Source: Natribacillus halophilus (GTDB lineage Bacteria; Bacillota; Bacilli; Bacillales; Marinococcaceae). From it: a stretch of DNA of 46,191 nucleotides. Made by a program: the position numbers and the translations under genes. Positions 1 through 7,641 of the stretch are shown piece by piece. The DNA is taken from NCBI RefSeq assembly GCF_900100185.1, contig NZ_FNEN01000019.1:1-46191 (forward strand), read 5' to 3'. How positions within the stretch are numbered: position 1 is the stretch's first letter; each line of letters begins with the position of its first letter. Below the pieces are notes generated by a model. That model saw only the letters and a program-made list of their open reading frames with translations, made no database searches and had not been told where the DNA came from.

Positions 1-1
1 T

Positions 2-127
2 GACTGGACTAAAGATTTAGGGAAGTATGAATCAAATGCAAGAGCATTAGAAATTCTAAATGAAATATTTATAAAAATCGAAGAAAACAATGGTGCTTCT
101 GTGACATTCGCTATGCCTGAAAAGTAA
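2..127 (+). CDS. C-terminal 41 residues of an unidentified protein (cut by window edge)
   Basis: An open frame enters from the left edge and ends at TAA 125-127. The visible peptide starts DWTKDLGKYES and ends FAMPEK; it is mostly helical-looking and charged, with no catalytic motif. It loosely recalls small Firmicutes proteins often seen in prophages, but I cannot name a family. Without the 5' part no function is offered. About 100 bp separate it from the next gene, and the surroundings are AT-rich and gene-poor. Confidence 0.4.
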   Translation, partial: DWTKDLGKYESNARALEILNEIFIKIEENNGASVTFAMPEK

Positions 128-236
128 GTATCAACTTGTTCAATTATAGAGCGCTATAATGGAATAAAAGTTGTACCAGAAACAGGTCATTTAGTGGAAT
201 AAGACAGTGCGTTTATAGTATAGGTTGGAGGATAGC

Positions 237-779
237 GTGGATATTTTATTTTGGCTTTTAGGCGGTTATATTTTATTACTCATTCATATTTGGTTTCATG
301 AACTGGGTCACTATACTGTAGGACGCTTTTTAGTAAGAATACCAAAAGAAAATATACAAATAAGATTATTTCAATATCCAGCACATGTTGCGTTAAGAGA
401 TCAAGATAAAAACTGGATAAAGCCTAATGATGAGGAAGGGAATTTTGTACGTACATATCTTACCTATGATCCAGGCGGTAAAAGATCATTTTTGTTCGTT
501 ATGGGCGGATTCATTTTACAATCATTTGTTTTCCTTTGCATTGCTTTTGCCATTAACTATTCTTTTGATAATGTCACGCTCGCTAATTTTATCATTGGAG
601 GCTCTTTTGTTTTTAATATCGTTTATATTTTCGGAGATTTAATGGTATTTTTGTGGAAACGAATCCCTGTTGGAGATATAAGTTCGGCCTTTCAATTTGC
701 TCCGATTAAGTCCGTACTTTTTATTATTAGCCTACTGTTAAGTTACGGTGCATCATATGTTTATATTGGTTTTTATTAA
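237..779 (+). CDS. Small multi-pass membrane protein with HELGH metalloprotease motif (M50-like)
   Basis: This encodes about 180 residues. I chose GTG 237 because GGAGG at 227-231 lies at the right distance; the in-frame TTG at 225 would precede that ribosome binding site. A first hydrophobic segment carries HELGH near residue 25, the zinc-binding and catalytic HExxH motif of site-2-type (M50) intramembrane proteases. Two or three further hydrophobic segments follow, and an IPVGDIS stretch near residue 145 may supply the acidic third ligand that M50 enzymes have in a later helix. A canonical NxxPxxxxDG motif is absent, so it may be a divergent member or an inactive relative. It stands alone and no substrate can be inferred. 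Confidence 0.55.
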   Translation: MDILFWLLGGYILLLIHIWFHELGHYTVGRFLVRIPKENIQIRLFQYPAHVALRDQDKNWIKPNDEEGNFVRTYLTYDPGGKRSFLFVMGGFILQSFVFLCIAFAINYSFDNVTLANFIIGGSFVFNIVYIFGDLMVFLWKRIPVGDISSAFQFAPIKSVLFIISLLLSYGASYVYIGFY

Positions 780-1277
780 TACTGGAACTGGAACTACAAT
801 AATTCTATATAATATCAGTTCATTCAATCTACCGCAAACGTGCGACGTGGCGCGTTTGTTGAGGAATAGAATTGACATGTTACTTTTTAAAAGGTAACAA
901 AAAAGTAACGAAAAAAGCGTTTATTGATGAAAGTAAACGAATGTACATTCCTTTTTGTTGTGGGGAAATATATACTCACACAATATGATAAAGACATTGT
1001 GAATGCAGGCGAATATGGTTGAGATAAGGGCGGCATGATGTAAGAGATTTGTGTCGTTTGAAACCTATCTATATTTGGTACGCCGCAAGGACAGTATTCC
1101 TACGGAGACTGAGCTAGAGATTTAGTTCTGCTGAGGAAATGGAAAACAGGGCAGTGATTTTTGGAGCGTCTAAAACATCACGAGAAAGATCACGAAATCA
1201 TGAAAAAATATCATAAATACGCCCTTGGGCGCACCGCAAGGCGAGTTATGCGAAGCTTTGCATAAGGCGGACTTTTA
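780..1277. other. Gene-poor decayed stretch with palindromes
   Basis: I see no credible gene here. A 10-bp inverted repeat, GTTACTTTTT at 879-888 and AAAAAGTAAC at 900-909, has an 11-nt loop. A pair of adjacent hairpins lies at 1220-1243 (CGCCCTTG against CAAGGCG, one mismatch or bulge) and 1246-1265 (TTATGCGAAG against CTTTGCATAA, one mismatch). The latter sit just before the Rpn pseudogene and may be the end of a lost mobile element, but no transposase remains. Confidence 0.35.
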
Positions 1278-1870
1278 TTGACGCTGCTTTCAAACATTGT
1301 ACTGAACGATCTAGTCCAATGGGTCGCCGATCAATGGGAGTTCTTCCCATTATCTAAACCATATCAATCCAAAGTGGGCGAAAGAAACGCTAAGAGAGCA
1401 GGGGAAAAGCTGGAGATCACATCAAAGGCTTACCTATTGCTGACCACTAAGGATGAAAAGATCGAGGTTAAGAAAAAATCTTTACGGATGCTTGTTCGGC
1501 TTGAACTCGACACGGCACGGAATCATTTGCTAACTACATTTTTGTATTTGGAGCTTTCAGAGTGCGAAGAGCATATACTGGCAGACGAAGTCACTCAACT
1601 TGATCCCAACGAGAGGCGAAAGTTATGGAATTAATGGCTTCTTATGAACAAAGAGGGACGGAGAAAGGAAAGCAAGAAGGAAAACAAGATGCCATTTTAA
1701 CTTTTTTGGACGCAAGGTTTGGATCAACGACGGATTCAGTACAAGAACAGGTGTGTTCGATCGAGGATGTAGAATTGTTAGATGAATTATCACGCAAAGT
1801 ATTTTCAGCAAAATCTTATGAAGATGCGCAAGAGATTATTGCTGAAATGGTGAAAATGGAAAACGAATGA
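1278..1870 (+). pseudogene. Rpn-type recombination-promoting nuclease / putative transposase, truncated and frameshifted
   Basis: The region encodes only the C-terminal part of an Rpn (PD-(D/E)XK, YhgA-like) protein. The signature is SLRMLVRLELDTARNHLL (about 1470-1530), followed in a different frame by ELMASYEQRGTEKGKQEGKQ, the glycine/lysine-rich helical tail typical of the family. The frames switch near 1620: the first runs out at TAA 1632-1634 while the tail frame opens at ATG 1625, which fits loss of one base in the A-run at about 1619-1622. The N-terminal nuclease domain is missing and no convincing start or ribosome binding site precedes 1278. Rpn genes are usually mobile multicopy genes, so decay is unsurprising. 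Confidence 0.6.
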
Positions 1871-1884
1871 TTTGCTAAAGTATA

Positions 1885-1914
1885 CTACACCAATACTTAT
1901 GTGTGTTGGTGTAG
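1885..1914. terminator. Hairpin downstream of the Rpn remnant
   Basis: Perfect 9-bp arms, CTACACCAA 1885-1893 and TTGGTGTAG 1906-1914, enclose a 12-nt loop. No clean T-run follows, so it may be a weak terminator or simply a structured element. Confidence 0.35.
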
Positions 1915-2400
1915 CTTACTTAATCATATACCAAGAATACACTGATGGGATGTGCGCATGGTCAAGGTCCAACAAAAAGATTTCCGGTTTGTACACTAAG
2001 ACGTCCTGTTTATAATATATGGTAATTGTTTGCAAGACTAGTACTTCTTTTGTAAGCATGAATACGCAGGTACTTTTTAAACAGTCGAGATTATGAATAA
2101 TCATGAATGAAATTATATATTTTGCGTTGACGAGAGAAAATCCGATGTGTATGATGATAACTGTTGAATTTTGGAGTTCATCATAGACATGGAGGGTTCG
2201 ATACTTAAACATGACATGGTCAGGTCAAAATGAGGATTCGTTAATTGTGAATTATGTTTGTTAAATGAAGGTTAATCCCCAAAAACGGCTTTCTTTTAAT
2301 AAAATGGTTTAAAAACCACAACATCCCGTTTCAAAATCATTTGAATCACTACTGTATGTAGTGTTGAAAAAGAGAACATTATCTTTTTGGGTGAGAACCA
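1915..2400. other. AT-rich intergenic region with a possible operator before the cysteine hydrolase
   Basis: No gene is convincing. Near its right end is a perfect 14-bp palindrome, TGGTTTAAAAACCA (2305-2318), and a 6-bp hairpin, CACTAC 2347-2352 with GTAGTG 2358-2363. Both are within 100 bp upstream of the gene at 2401 and could be an operator or leader for the hydrolase/binding-protein unit. Confidence 0.3.
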
Positions 2401-3099
2401 ATGAATATATCTATAAAAGACGGTGAAATTATGGATTTTCAAAAAACAGCGCTGCTCTTAATTGATCTACAAAAAGAAAGTAAATTTGGTATCGAAGGCG
2501 TTGAAGACGTCATCAAAAAATCCCAAAAATTAATTAATGTCTGTCGAGAGCAAGATATCCCAGTAATTTACTCACGCCACATGAATCGTTCCGATCGCTT
2601 TGGTATTTCCAAAGGGGAACCACTGGATGATAAAGGAAAGCCTGTATATTATTCGACAGATTCGCACAACTTTCAAATTTTTGATGAAATCGCTCCAAAG
2701 AAAGAGGAGATTGTCATTGATAAATTCCGTTGGAGTGCGTTTCATGAAACGAGTTTAGATTTGATCTTGAGAAGTTTGGATGTTAAACATCTCATTATTG
2801 CTGGGTTTGTCACTGATGGATGTGTGATGACATCTGCGTTTGACGGATTTTTCAAGGATTATCAAATTAACCTCGTGAAAGATATATGTGCCGCAACAAA
2901 CGAAGGCGCACACATGGCGTCGATCTTAATCATGGCCAATTGGATTTACGGTATCAACATATTCGAATCTGAGGATTTGATCAAAAACATTCATAACGAA
3001 GATCATCAAGCATGGAAATCACTAGAACCGGACTCCATGCAATTTACACCTGAAACGATGCGCGAAATGTTTTATAAACTCGGAGGTGTTCACGAATGA
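2401..3099 (+). CDS. Isochorismatase-fold cysteine hydrolase
   Basis: This is a 232-residue cytoplasmic hydrolase of the isochorismatase/nicotinamidase/N-carbamoylsarcosine amidase fold. The usual triad is visible: Asp22 in LLLIDLQ, Lys108 in IDKFRWSAF and nucleophile Cys141 in FVTDGCVMTSAFD. The start at 2401 has a weak GGGTGAG upstream; a second ATG at 2431 (MDFQ) is also possible and would give a more typical N-terminus. The stop overlaps the next gene by 4 bp (ATGA), so it is translationally coupled to a betaine-type binding lipoprotein. That pairing suggests an amide or carbamoyl derivative of a betaine-like or guanidino-like compound as substrate; this is inference only. Confidence 0.8.
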   Translation: MNISIKDGEIMDFQKTALLLIDLQKESKFGIEGVEDVIKKSQKLINVCREQDIPVIYSRHMNRSDRFGISKGEPLDDKGKPVYYSTDSHNFQIFDEIAPKKEEIVIDKFRWSAFHETSLDLILRSLDVKHLIIAGFVTDGCVMTSAFDGFFKDYQINLVKDICAATNEGAHMASILIMANWIYGINIFESEDLIKNIHNEDHQAWKSLEPDSMQFTPETMREMFYKLGGVHE

Positions 3100-4004
3100 A
3101 AAGCTTTTTTTTATACGCGTTGATCAGTATCGTTCCTGCCTCGATATTAGCAGCATGCGGAGATGAGACCCCTGAAGCAGACGAACAGGCCGAGGAAATT
3201 AACCAAGAAAATGGAAAAGACATGGAAGATGAGACGATTACTTTCGGACTAACGACCTGGACGAGTACAGAAGCGCCGACAGAAATCGTTCGGCTTATTC
3301 TTGAAGAAGCCGGTTATGACGTTGAATATGAACGAGTAGATCAACCATATATTTTTCAAGGTTTGTCCCAACAAGATATAGACTTCTTTATGGATGCATG
3401 GCTCCCATATACGGAAGAAGACCTTTGGGCAGAACATGAGGACAATTTGCAAAAGGTAGCGACCAGCTACGAAGGTGCACCTCTTGGGTTTGCTGTTCCG
3501 TCCTATGTAGAAGAAGATTCGATTGAAGATTTAGAGGGAAATGCTGAGAAATTTAATGAAGAAATAATTGGCATCGATCCGGGAGCCGGACTCGTTTCTG
3601 CTGCAGAAGATGCCGTGGAAGGGTATGAGATAGGGGGCGAATACGATCTAATGACTTCCAGTGAAGAAGCAATGGTCAGTGAACTTGATTCCAAAATTGA
3701 AGCTGAAGAGCCGGTGATTGTGACCGGGTGGCGGCCACATTCGATGTTTGTGAATTATGATGTGAAGCTGTTGGATGACCCGGACGAATATTTTAAAACC
3801 GACAATGTTTACGTCATTTCTTATAACGAAATTGAGGAAGAGCACCCTAGAGCTTATGAGATTTTATCGCAATGGGAAATGGACATTGACGACTTAGAAG
3901 AAATAATGCACGCGTATGAAGAAGAGGGTAAGCCATTCGAGGAATCTGCCTCGGAATGGATCGATGAAAATCGTGATCAGGTGGAGGCAATGTTAAATCA
4001 ATAA
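3096..4004 (+). CDS. Glycine betaine/choline-type ABC substrate-binding lipoprotein (OpuAC-like)
   Basis: The 302-residue protein begins with a lipoprotein signal peptide ending in LAAC (Cys21), followed by an acidic linker and an OpuAC fold (PF04069-type). Aromatic ligand-cage features are recognisable: LTTWTSTEAP near the start of the mature domain, DAWLPYTEE in the middle, and GWRPHSMF near residue 210, matching the GWxPH pattern of quaternary-ammonium binders. The protein is strongly acidic, as expected for a halophile or alkaliphile. No permease or ATPase gene follows, so it must work with a transporter encoded elsewhere or is an orphan. It overlaps the cysteine hydrolase by 4 bp. Confidence 0.85.
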   Translation: MKSFFLYALISIVPASILAACGDETPEADEQAEEINQENGKDMEDETITFGLTTWTSTEAPTEIVRLILEEAGYDVEYERVDQPYIFQGLSQQDIDFFMDAWLPYTEEDLWAEHEDNLQKVATSYEGAPLGFAVPSYVEEDSIEDLEGNAEKFNEEIIGIDPGAGLVSAAEDAVEGYEIGGEYDLMTSSEEAMVSELDSKIEAEEPVIVTGWRPHSMFVNYDVKLLDDPDEYFKTDNVYVISYNEIEEEHPRAYEILSQWEMDIDDLEEIMHAYEEEGKPFEESASEWIDENRDQVEAMLNQ

Positions 4005-4029
4005 ATAAACACGCTTTACAGCTATTACA

Positions 4030-4112
4030 GGGAATACCTGAATCGAGTGCTGAAAGACACACGTGTGGTTCTTAGGGGGGAAGGGGATAGTAATATCCCT
4101 GATCTACCCGAC
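4030..4112 (+). mobile_element. Remnant of a group II intron 3' end (domains V-VI)
   Basis: GTGCTGAAAGACACACGTG followed by GTTCTTAGGGGGG resembles the GAAA-containing domain V and the following linker of bacterial group II introns. GGGGATAGTAATATCCCT then forms a domain-VI-like stem, and the sequence ends CTACCCGAC, fitting the AY 3' end. The domain V base (4040-4046) departs from the usual GAGCCG. No reverse transcriptase and no 5' part is present. The identification is by eye and from memory of such intron ends. Confidence 0.5.
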
Positions 4113-4305
4113 AAAAAATGTGCCAAAATGGAAATACAGATGTATGAAAGGCTTGTTTTTACAGTAAAGGAATGATTTGTTTTGTCTCCATAAGATTGAG
4201 GGCCCAGTGGTTTTTATTCAATTGATCATGAGTGCTGAAAAAGCTGCCCGTTTTTTGCCCGTTTTATTTTGAATTTCATTGAAATGATCTGCAAAAGAAA
4301 TTGAA

Positions 4306-4330
4306 AAAACCCTTATATATCAAGGGTTTT
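4306..4330. terminator. Bidirectional hairpin after the binding-protein gene
   Basis: AAAACCCTT (4306-4314) and AAGGGTTTT (4322-4330) make a 9-bp stem with a 7-nt loop and A/T flanks, usable as a terminator in either direction. Confidence 0.45.
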
Positions 4331-4410
4331 GTGTGGTGAATGATTTTATCTGAAAGTCAAAATTAATCCGCATGGAGATGGAAGGGTCGATCGGCTAGGA
4401 ACGTGAAAAT

Positions 4411-4441
4411 AAGCCTCTCGCTTTCGGGCGGGAGGCTTTTT
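4411..4441 (+). terminator. Intrinsic terminator
   Basis: AAGCCTC-T-CGC and GCG-G-GAGGCTT pair across a short loop, and the hairpin ends in TTTTT. It lies about 400 bp after the binding-protein gene with no gene between, so it probably ends that transcript. Confidence 0.65.
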
Positions 4442-4477
4442 GATTGTGGGGAGGGGTGTTCACTGCCTACTATCGGC

Positions 4478-4680
4478 AAATGAAGCCCTAACGTAACATG
4501 GCGAAGGCCGTTAGGTTGTCAATACCGTTAAATGACGACCTAATGTGATATAGAGGAAGTCGTTAGGTCGTCAACCCCGGCAAATGACGACCTAACTTGA
4601 TAAGGCGGAAGTCGTTAGGTCGTCAACAGCGCTAAATGAAGCCCTAACGTGCTATGGCAAAAAGCGTTAGGTCGCCATCG
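4478..4680. repeat. 52-bp hairpin array, family B (stem TTAGGTCGTCA), four units
   Basis: AAATGA landmarks occur at 4478, 4530, 4582 and 4634, an exact 52-bp period. The hairpin is TTAGGTCGTCA, 11-nt loop, TGACGACCTAA: arms 4563-4573 and 4585-4595 are perfect 11-mers, and those at 4511-4521/4533-4543 and 4615-4625/4637-4647 are near perfect. Spacers are 19 nt (for example 4596-4614). The array starts with a lone right arm (4481-4491) and ends with a lone left arm (4667-4677). The same family recurs at 27503-27649. Confidence 0.85.
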
Positions 4681-4719
4681 GTGTTGTATATCTTCGCGGG
4701 TAAAACTTTTAAACGAAAC

Positions 4720-4748
4720 TGGCGCCGAAATGATTTATTTCGGCGCCA
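4720..4748 (-). terminator. Perfect 12-bp hairpin downstream of the flavodoxin-like gene
   Basis: TGGCGCCGAAAT (4720-4731) and ATTTCGGCGCCA (4737-4748) are perfect arms around a 5-nt loop, 15 bp past the stop of the minus-strand gene. The T-run on the minus side is weak (GTTTCGTTTAAAAG), so termination is likely but not textbook. Confidence 0.6.
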
Positions 4749-4763
4749 ATCAAAGAGAACGTG

Positions 4764-5390
4764 TCAGGCTTTTTGGTTTCCTTCTGCGGGAATTGCGTTA
4801 TTTTCTAGAATCCTTGCCATGTGAAGCAGGTTATATCCCATCGTTTTCACCTGTCCCGCGGTAAATTCGTTCTTAATGCCTTCTTCTTCGATAAAGGAAG
4901 GGCCGGGCCCGGCCTCGCCTGTCCAATACGTTACTGGTGACGGAGGCATCGTAAAGCCCATATAATTCAAACCAAAAATAAGTGAAGCTGCAGCATTTTT
5001 TGCACCGTCTTCATTACCTGTGACGACAACGCCGCCTACTTTATTATAAAAAATAGACTGTCCGCTTTCATTTGTGAGCTCTCCACTGCCAAATATTCGT
5101 TCCATAAGCTTTTTCGCTATACTGCTCTGTTCGCCCATCCAAAGCGGCGTACCGACTACAACGATATTCGCATCGCTGATTTTAGCGAGGATCTCCGGCC
5201 ATTGATCCCCGCCCCCTTCATCATACGTAACCCCGTAGGGCACATGGTAGTCAGCCATACGCACAGTCTCGCATTCTATCCTGTGCGATGTGAGGATACT
5301 TGACACTTCGTCCATTAAAGCCTGGGTATTTGAAACGTCCTCGCCTGTTTTTAAAGAACAATTCAAGAATAACGCCTTAAAATTGTTCAT
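4764..5390 (-). CDS. Flavodoxin-fold NAD(P)H-dependent oxidoreductase (FMN reductase-like)
   Basis: The 208-residue protein starts KALFLNCSLKTGEDVSNTQAL, the phosphate-binding loop region of the NADPH-dependent FMN reductase/flavodoxin family, and contains VVGTPLWMGEQSS at about residues 78-90 and VVVTGNEDGAKN at about 121-132, the two other FMN-contacting loops. It is expected to be a cytoplasmic FMN-dependent reductase acting on quinones or nitro or azo compounds; the substrate is unknown. GGGAGG precedes the ATG by about 13 nt. It is a single gene whose 3' end abuts a perfect hairpin and a repeat array, and it is not obviously linked to the ger operon behind it. Confidence 0.8.
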   Translation of the reverse strand: MNNFKALFLNCSLKTGEDVSNTQALMDEVSSILTSHRIECETVRMADYHVPYGVTYDEGGGDQWPEILAKISDANIVVVGTPLWMGEQSSIAKKLMERIFGSGELTNESGQSIFYNKVGGVVVTGNEDGAKNAAASLIFGLNYMGFTMPPSPVTYWTGEAGPGPSFIEEEGIKNEFTAGQVKTMGYNLLHMARILENNAIPAEGNQKA

Positions 5391-5489
5391 ATCGGTTATC
5401 TTTCCTCCCTCTTTTTATTCTTGGTTGTTTAATAACCGTGATTAAGAAAAAATAAACCTATATAAGGCAAGGGTTTTTCAATAAGACTT

Positions 5490-6572
5490 TCATTCTACAG
5501 CTCCGGTATCTTCGATGGTGAAATCAACATTGACATCAACATCCACGTCAGGATACGTCTCATCTTTCCACCTTTTAATATCCAGTCCTCTGATATTTTG
5601 GCCTACTCGCTCACTAATGCCAATAGGGTCGATCTCGTTCTCCTGGAAAAATTGAATGGTTTCACCCATCTGACTTTCGAGTTTCCGGGCAGCGATATCC
5701 TCCAGTTGCTGAATGTTCTCCGGTGTGGATACATCGACATTAGTAACTTCTCTGAGCCCACCCTCCATTTTCACTTCCACACTCACATGAATCTCATCGT
5801 CCGTTTGCGTAACAGTCCAATTTGGTTTGGATGAAATCCGCTGAATGACCACGTTTTGATCATCATCGAGGTCGATATTAAAGGTCCCTTCATCGGTATC
5901 CGTAACGAGATATTGAAATATGCGTGTATCCTCGATATCCAGGTGATCGATGTACGTGTCCCCCTGGAATAAGGATATGCCCGTAATCACTACGCGCCCT
6001 TCCTGTTGGTCTATTCTCGTAACATAAGGGTCAGCCCCGTCTGCGTAATACTGGTACATAAAATCATGTAGCGATGAAGGGGGGAGATATTGTTCCTGGT
6101 TGTGTTCAATCAAGTCAAGCAGATACCTATAGACGGACTGTTGAAACGGATAGTCCCCGTCCAGAATATCCTGTGTGGACGCCTGAGTGGTCGCTATCTC
6201 CATGTCTTGTTCGATCATCGGATTTCGCTGCACAGTGTCCAAAAGGTCGAAAATCCCTTCCTGAGTAGCCAAATCTTCGTTAAATAAGAGCACGCGGACC
6301 CGGCTAACCTCCATGGAGCGGGAAGCTTCCGCTTGCAACTGATTTTGGAAATCTTTCAGATTTTCTCTGGAAACCGTAAATGTCTCGTTATCGGAGAGCA
6401 TTTCTTGTGCCGGTCGAAAGACGGTCGTCACGGCCGTTGCCTGGATTTCTCCATCTTCATCATCGTACCCTATGGCTTGCAGATATTGGTTTTCCTCAAT
6501 ATATTCAGGTTGAGGAAAACACCCTGAAACGAGGAGGAGAGAAAGAGCGATGATACACACACCTCTGTTCAT
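5490..6572 (-). CDS. Spore germination receptor lipoprotein subunit, Ger(x)C family (C subunit)
   Basis: The third subunit of a nutrient germinant receptor is predicted to sit on the outer face of the spore inner membrane. I start it at ATG 6572-6570 (MNRGVCII) because AAAAGGAGGG lies just upstream and a lipoprotein signal with lipobox LVSGC (Cys18) follows; the open frame extends far further upstream but only inside the B-subunit gene. About 360 residues; the mature part has the acidic beta-rich pattern of Ger(x)C proteins, and the C-terminal domain holds EIDPIGISERV, the FxxxxxDPxG-like signature. The start overlaps the B-subunit stop by 4 bp (ATGA), indicating translational coupling. Confidence 0.9.
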   Translation of the reverse strand: MNRGVCIIALSLLLVSGCFPQPEYIEENQYLQAIGYDDEDGEIQATAVTTVFRPAQEMLSDNETFTVSRENLKDFQNQLQAEASRSMEVSRVRVLLFNEDLATQEGIFDLLDTVQRNPMIEQDMEIATTQASTQDILDGDYPFQQSVYRYLLDLIEHNQEQYLPPSSLHDFMYQYYADGADPYVTRIDQQEGRVVITGISLFQGDTYIDHLDIEDTRIFQYLVTDTDEGTFNIDLDDDQNVVIQRISSKPNWTVTQTDDEIHVSVEVKMEGGLREVTNVDVSTPENIQQLEDIAARKLESQMGETIQFFQENEIDPIGISERVGQNIRGLDIKRWKDETYPDVDVDVNVDFTIEDTGAVE

Positions 6573-7636
6573 GAGCGATCCCTCCTTTTGACGATGATCA
6601 TCCGTAAGATATATAAAATGGGCAAGTAGACAAAAAATGTATAAAAGCCCAAACCGGATGCAAAGGACAAAACGTCTTCGATCGCTCGATACGTAGTGAA
6701 GAAAAACGCACTGCCAAAAATCAGCAGCGAAAGCCCGCGTACGGTATGTTTTTGCGAAATGTTTATCGACTGTTTGGCTACACGGCTGGCGGCCCATAAC
6801 CATAAAGCCATATTCGGCAACACGACGAAACTCCACGCCGCCATCCCGAAATACTCCATGTTCCATAATGTCAACGTCGGCCATAGAATCGTGGCCAAAT
6901 GGTGTTCATGAAAATAGAGAATAGGAAGGATGAAACTCACCAGATACGTGATCATACTGAATGTCACCCCGTATTGGGCCCATTTATGCGATCGCGGTGC
7001 GTCTTTGAGAAAGGGATAAGCCATCAAAAGAATCTCAAAACCTAAATATTGAAACGTCATCTCTTTTGTCGCTAACCATAGATCCATCGGGGCATGGTCC
7101 CCGATGGGAAATAAGCTTCCCAGTTGCATCTGCCCATAAGGAAGGTGGGGAAAAGCCAGGAACGTTACAGTTATAAAGACCGCCAACACGCTGGCACCGA
7201 GAATTTTTCGCAGGCCGCCCATCGTAAAGACATAAACCAGAGCACCAAGGACCAGGAAAAACACCCAGGGAGAGATTTCAGGAAATAACCAGACACGGAG
7301 TATTTGCGTATAGACGACAAGCGTTACCAGCGCGAATAAACTGTAGTAGAAGAGGAAATAGAGACTGACAAAGGCCCCTATCCACTTCCCGAATACCTTC
7401 TGGTGAATATCAACGATGGTATGATGGGTCGGGAGCAGCTTGTAGATGAGCCAGATGACGACATGAATCAGCAACGCCGAGAGTATGACAGCGATCCAGC
7501 CATCATGTCCGGCGAAAGAGATCAAGGATAATTGAAAGGAAAAAATGCCGACGCCAATTTGCGTGGTCGTCACGATAAAAAAAGCAAAAAACGGCGACAC
7601 TTGTCTTGTTACCGGGGGTTGCAATCGCATAGCCAT
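6569..7636 (-). CDS. Spore germination receptor integral membrane subunit, GerAB/endospore permease family (B subunit)
   Basis: The 355-residue protein has ten hydrophobic segments and belongs to the amino-acid/polyamine-like GerAB family that binds the germinant. Family features include TTTQIGVGIFSFQ at about residues 24-36, the unwound first helix, and FEILLMAYPFLKD near residue 200. GAGGAA is 8 nt before the first ATG and GGGAG 7 nt before a second ATG two codons on (7630); either could be used. It is the middle gene of the A-B-C order, 5 bp after the A subunit and overlapping the C subunit by 4 bp. Confidence 0.9.
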   Translation of the reverse strand: MAMRLQPPVTRQVSPFFAFFIVTTTQIGVGIFSFQLSLISFAGHDGWIAVILSALLIHVVIWLIYKLLPTHHTIVDIHQKVFGKWIGAFVSLYFLFYYSLFALVTLVVYTQILRVWLFPEISPWVFFLVLGALVYVFTMGGLRKILGASVLAVFITVTFLAFPHLPYGQMQLGSLFPIGDHAPMDLWLATKEMTFQYLGFEILLMAYPFLKDAPRSHKWAQYGVTFSMITYLVSFILPILYFHEHHLATILWPTLTLWNMEYFGMAAWSFVVLPNMALWLWAASRVAKQSINISQKHTVRGLSLLIFGSAFFFTTYRAIEDVLSFASGLGFYTFFVYLPILYILRMIIVKRRDRS

Positions 7637-7641
7637 ACTCC

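Noticed and set aside
833-856. CAAACG...CGTTTG inverted repeat as terminator
   Set aside because: Short stem, no T-run and no gene end close by beyond the 779 stop.
1916-2212. 98-codon minus-strand reading frame
   Set aside because: No ribosome binding site, AT-rich composition and no recognisable domain; left as uncertain non-coding.
5490-6884. Long form of the Ger(x)C gene with 104 extra N-terminal residues
   Set aside because: The extension lies within the B-subunit gene; the lipoprotein signal and AAAAGGAGGG support the start at 6572.
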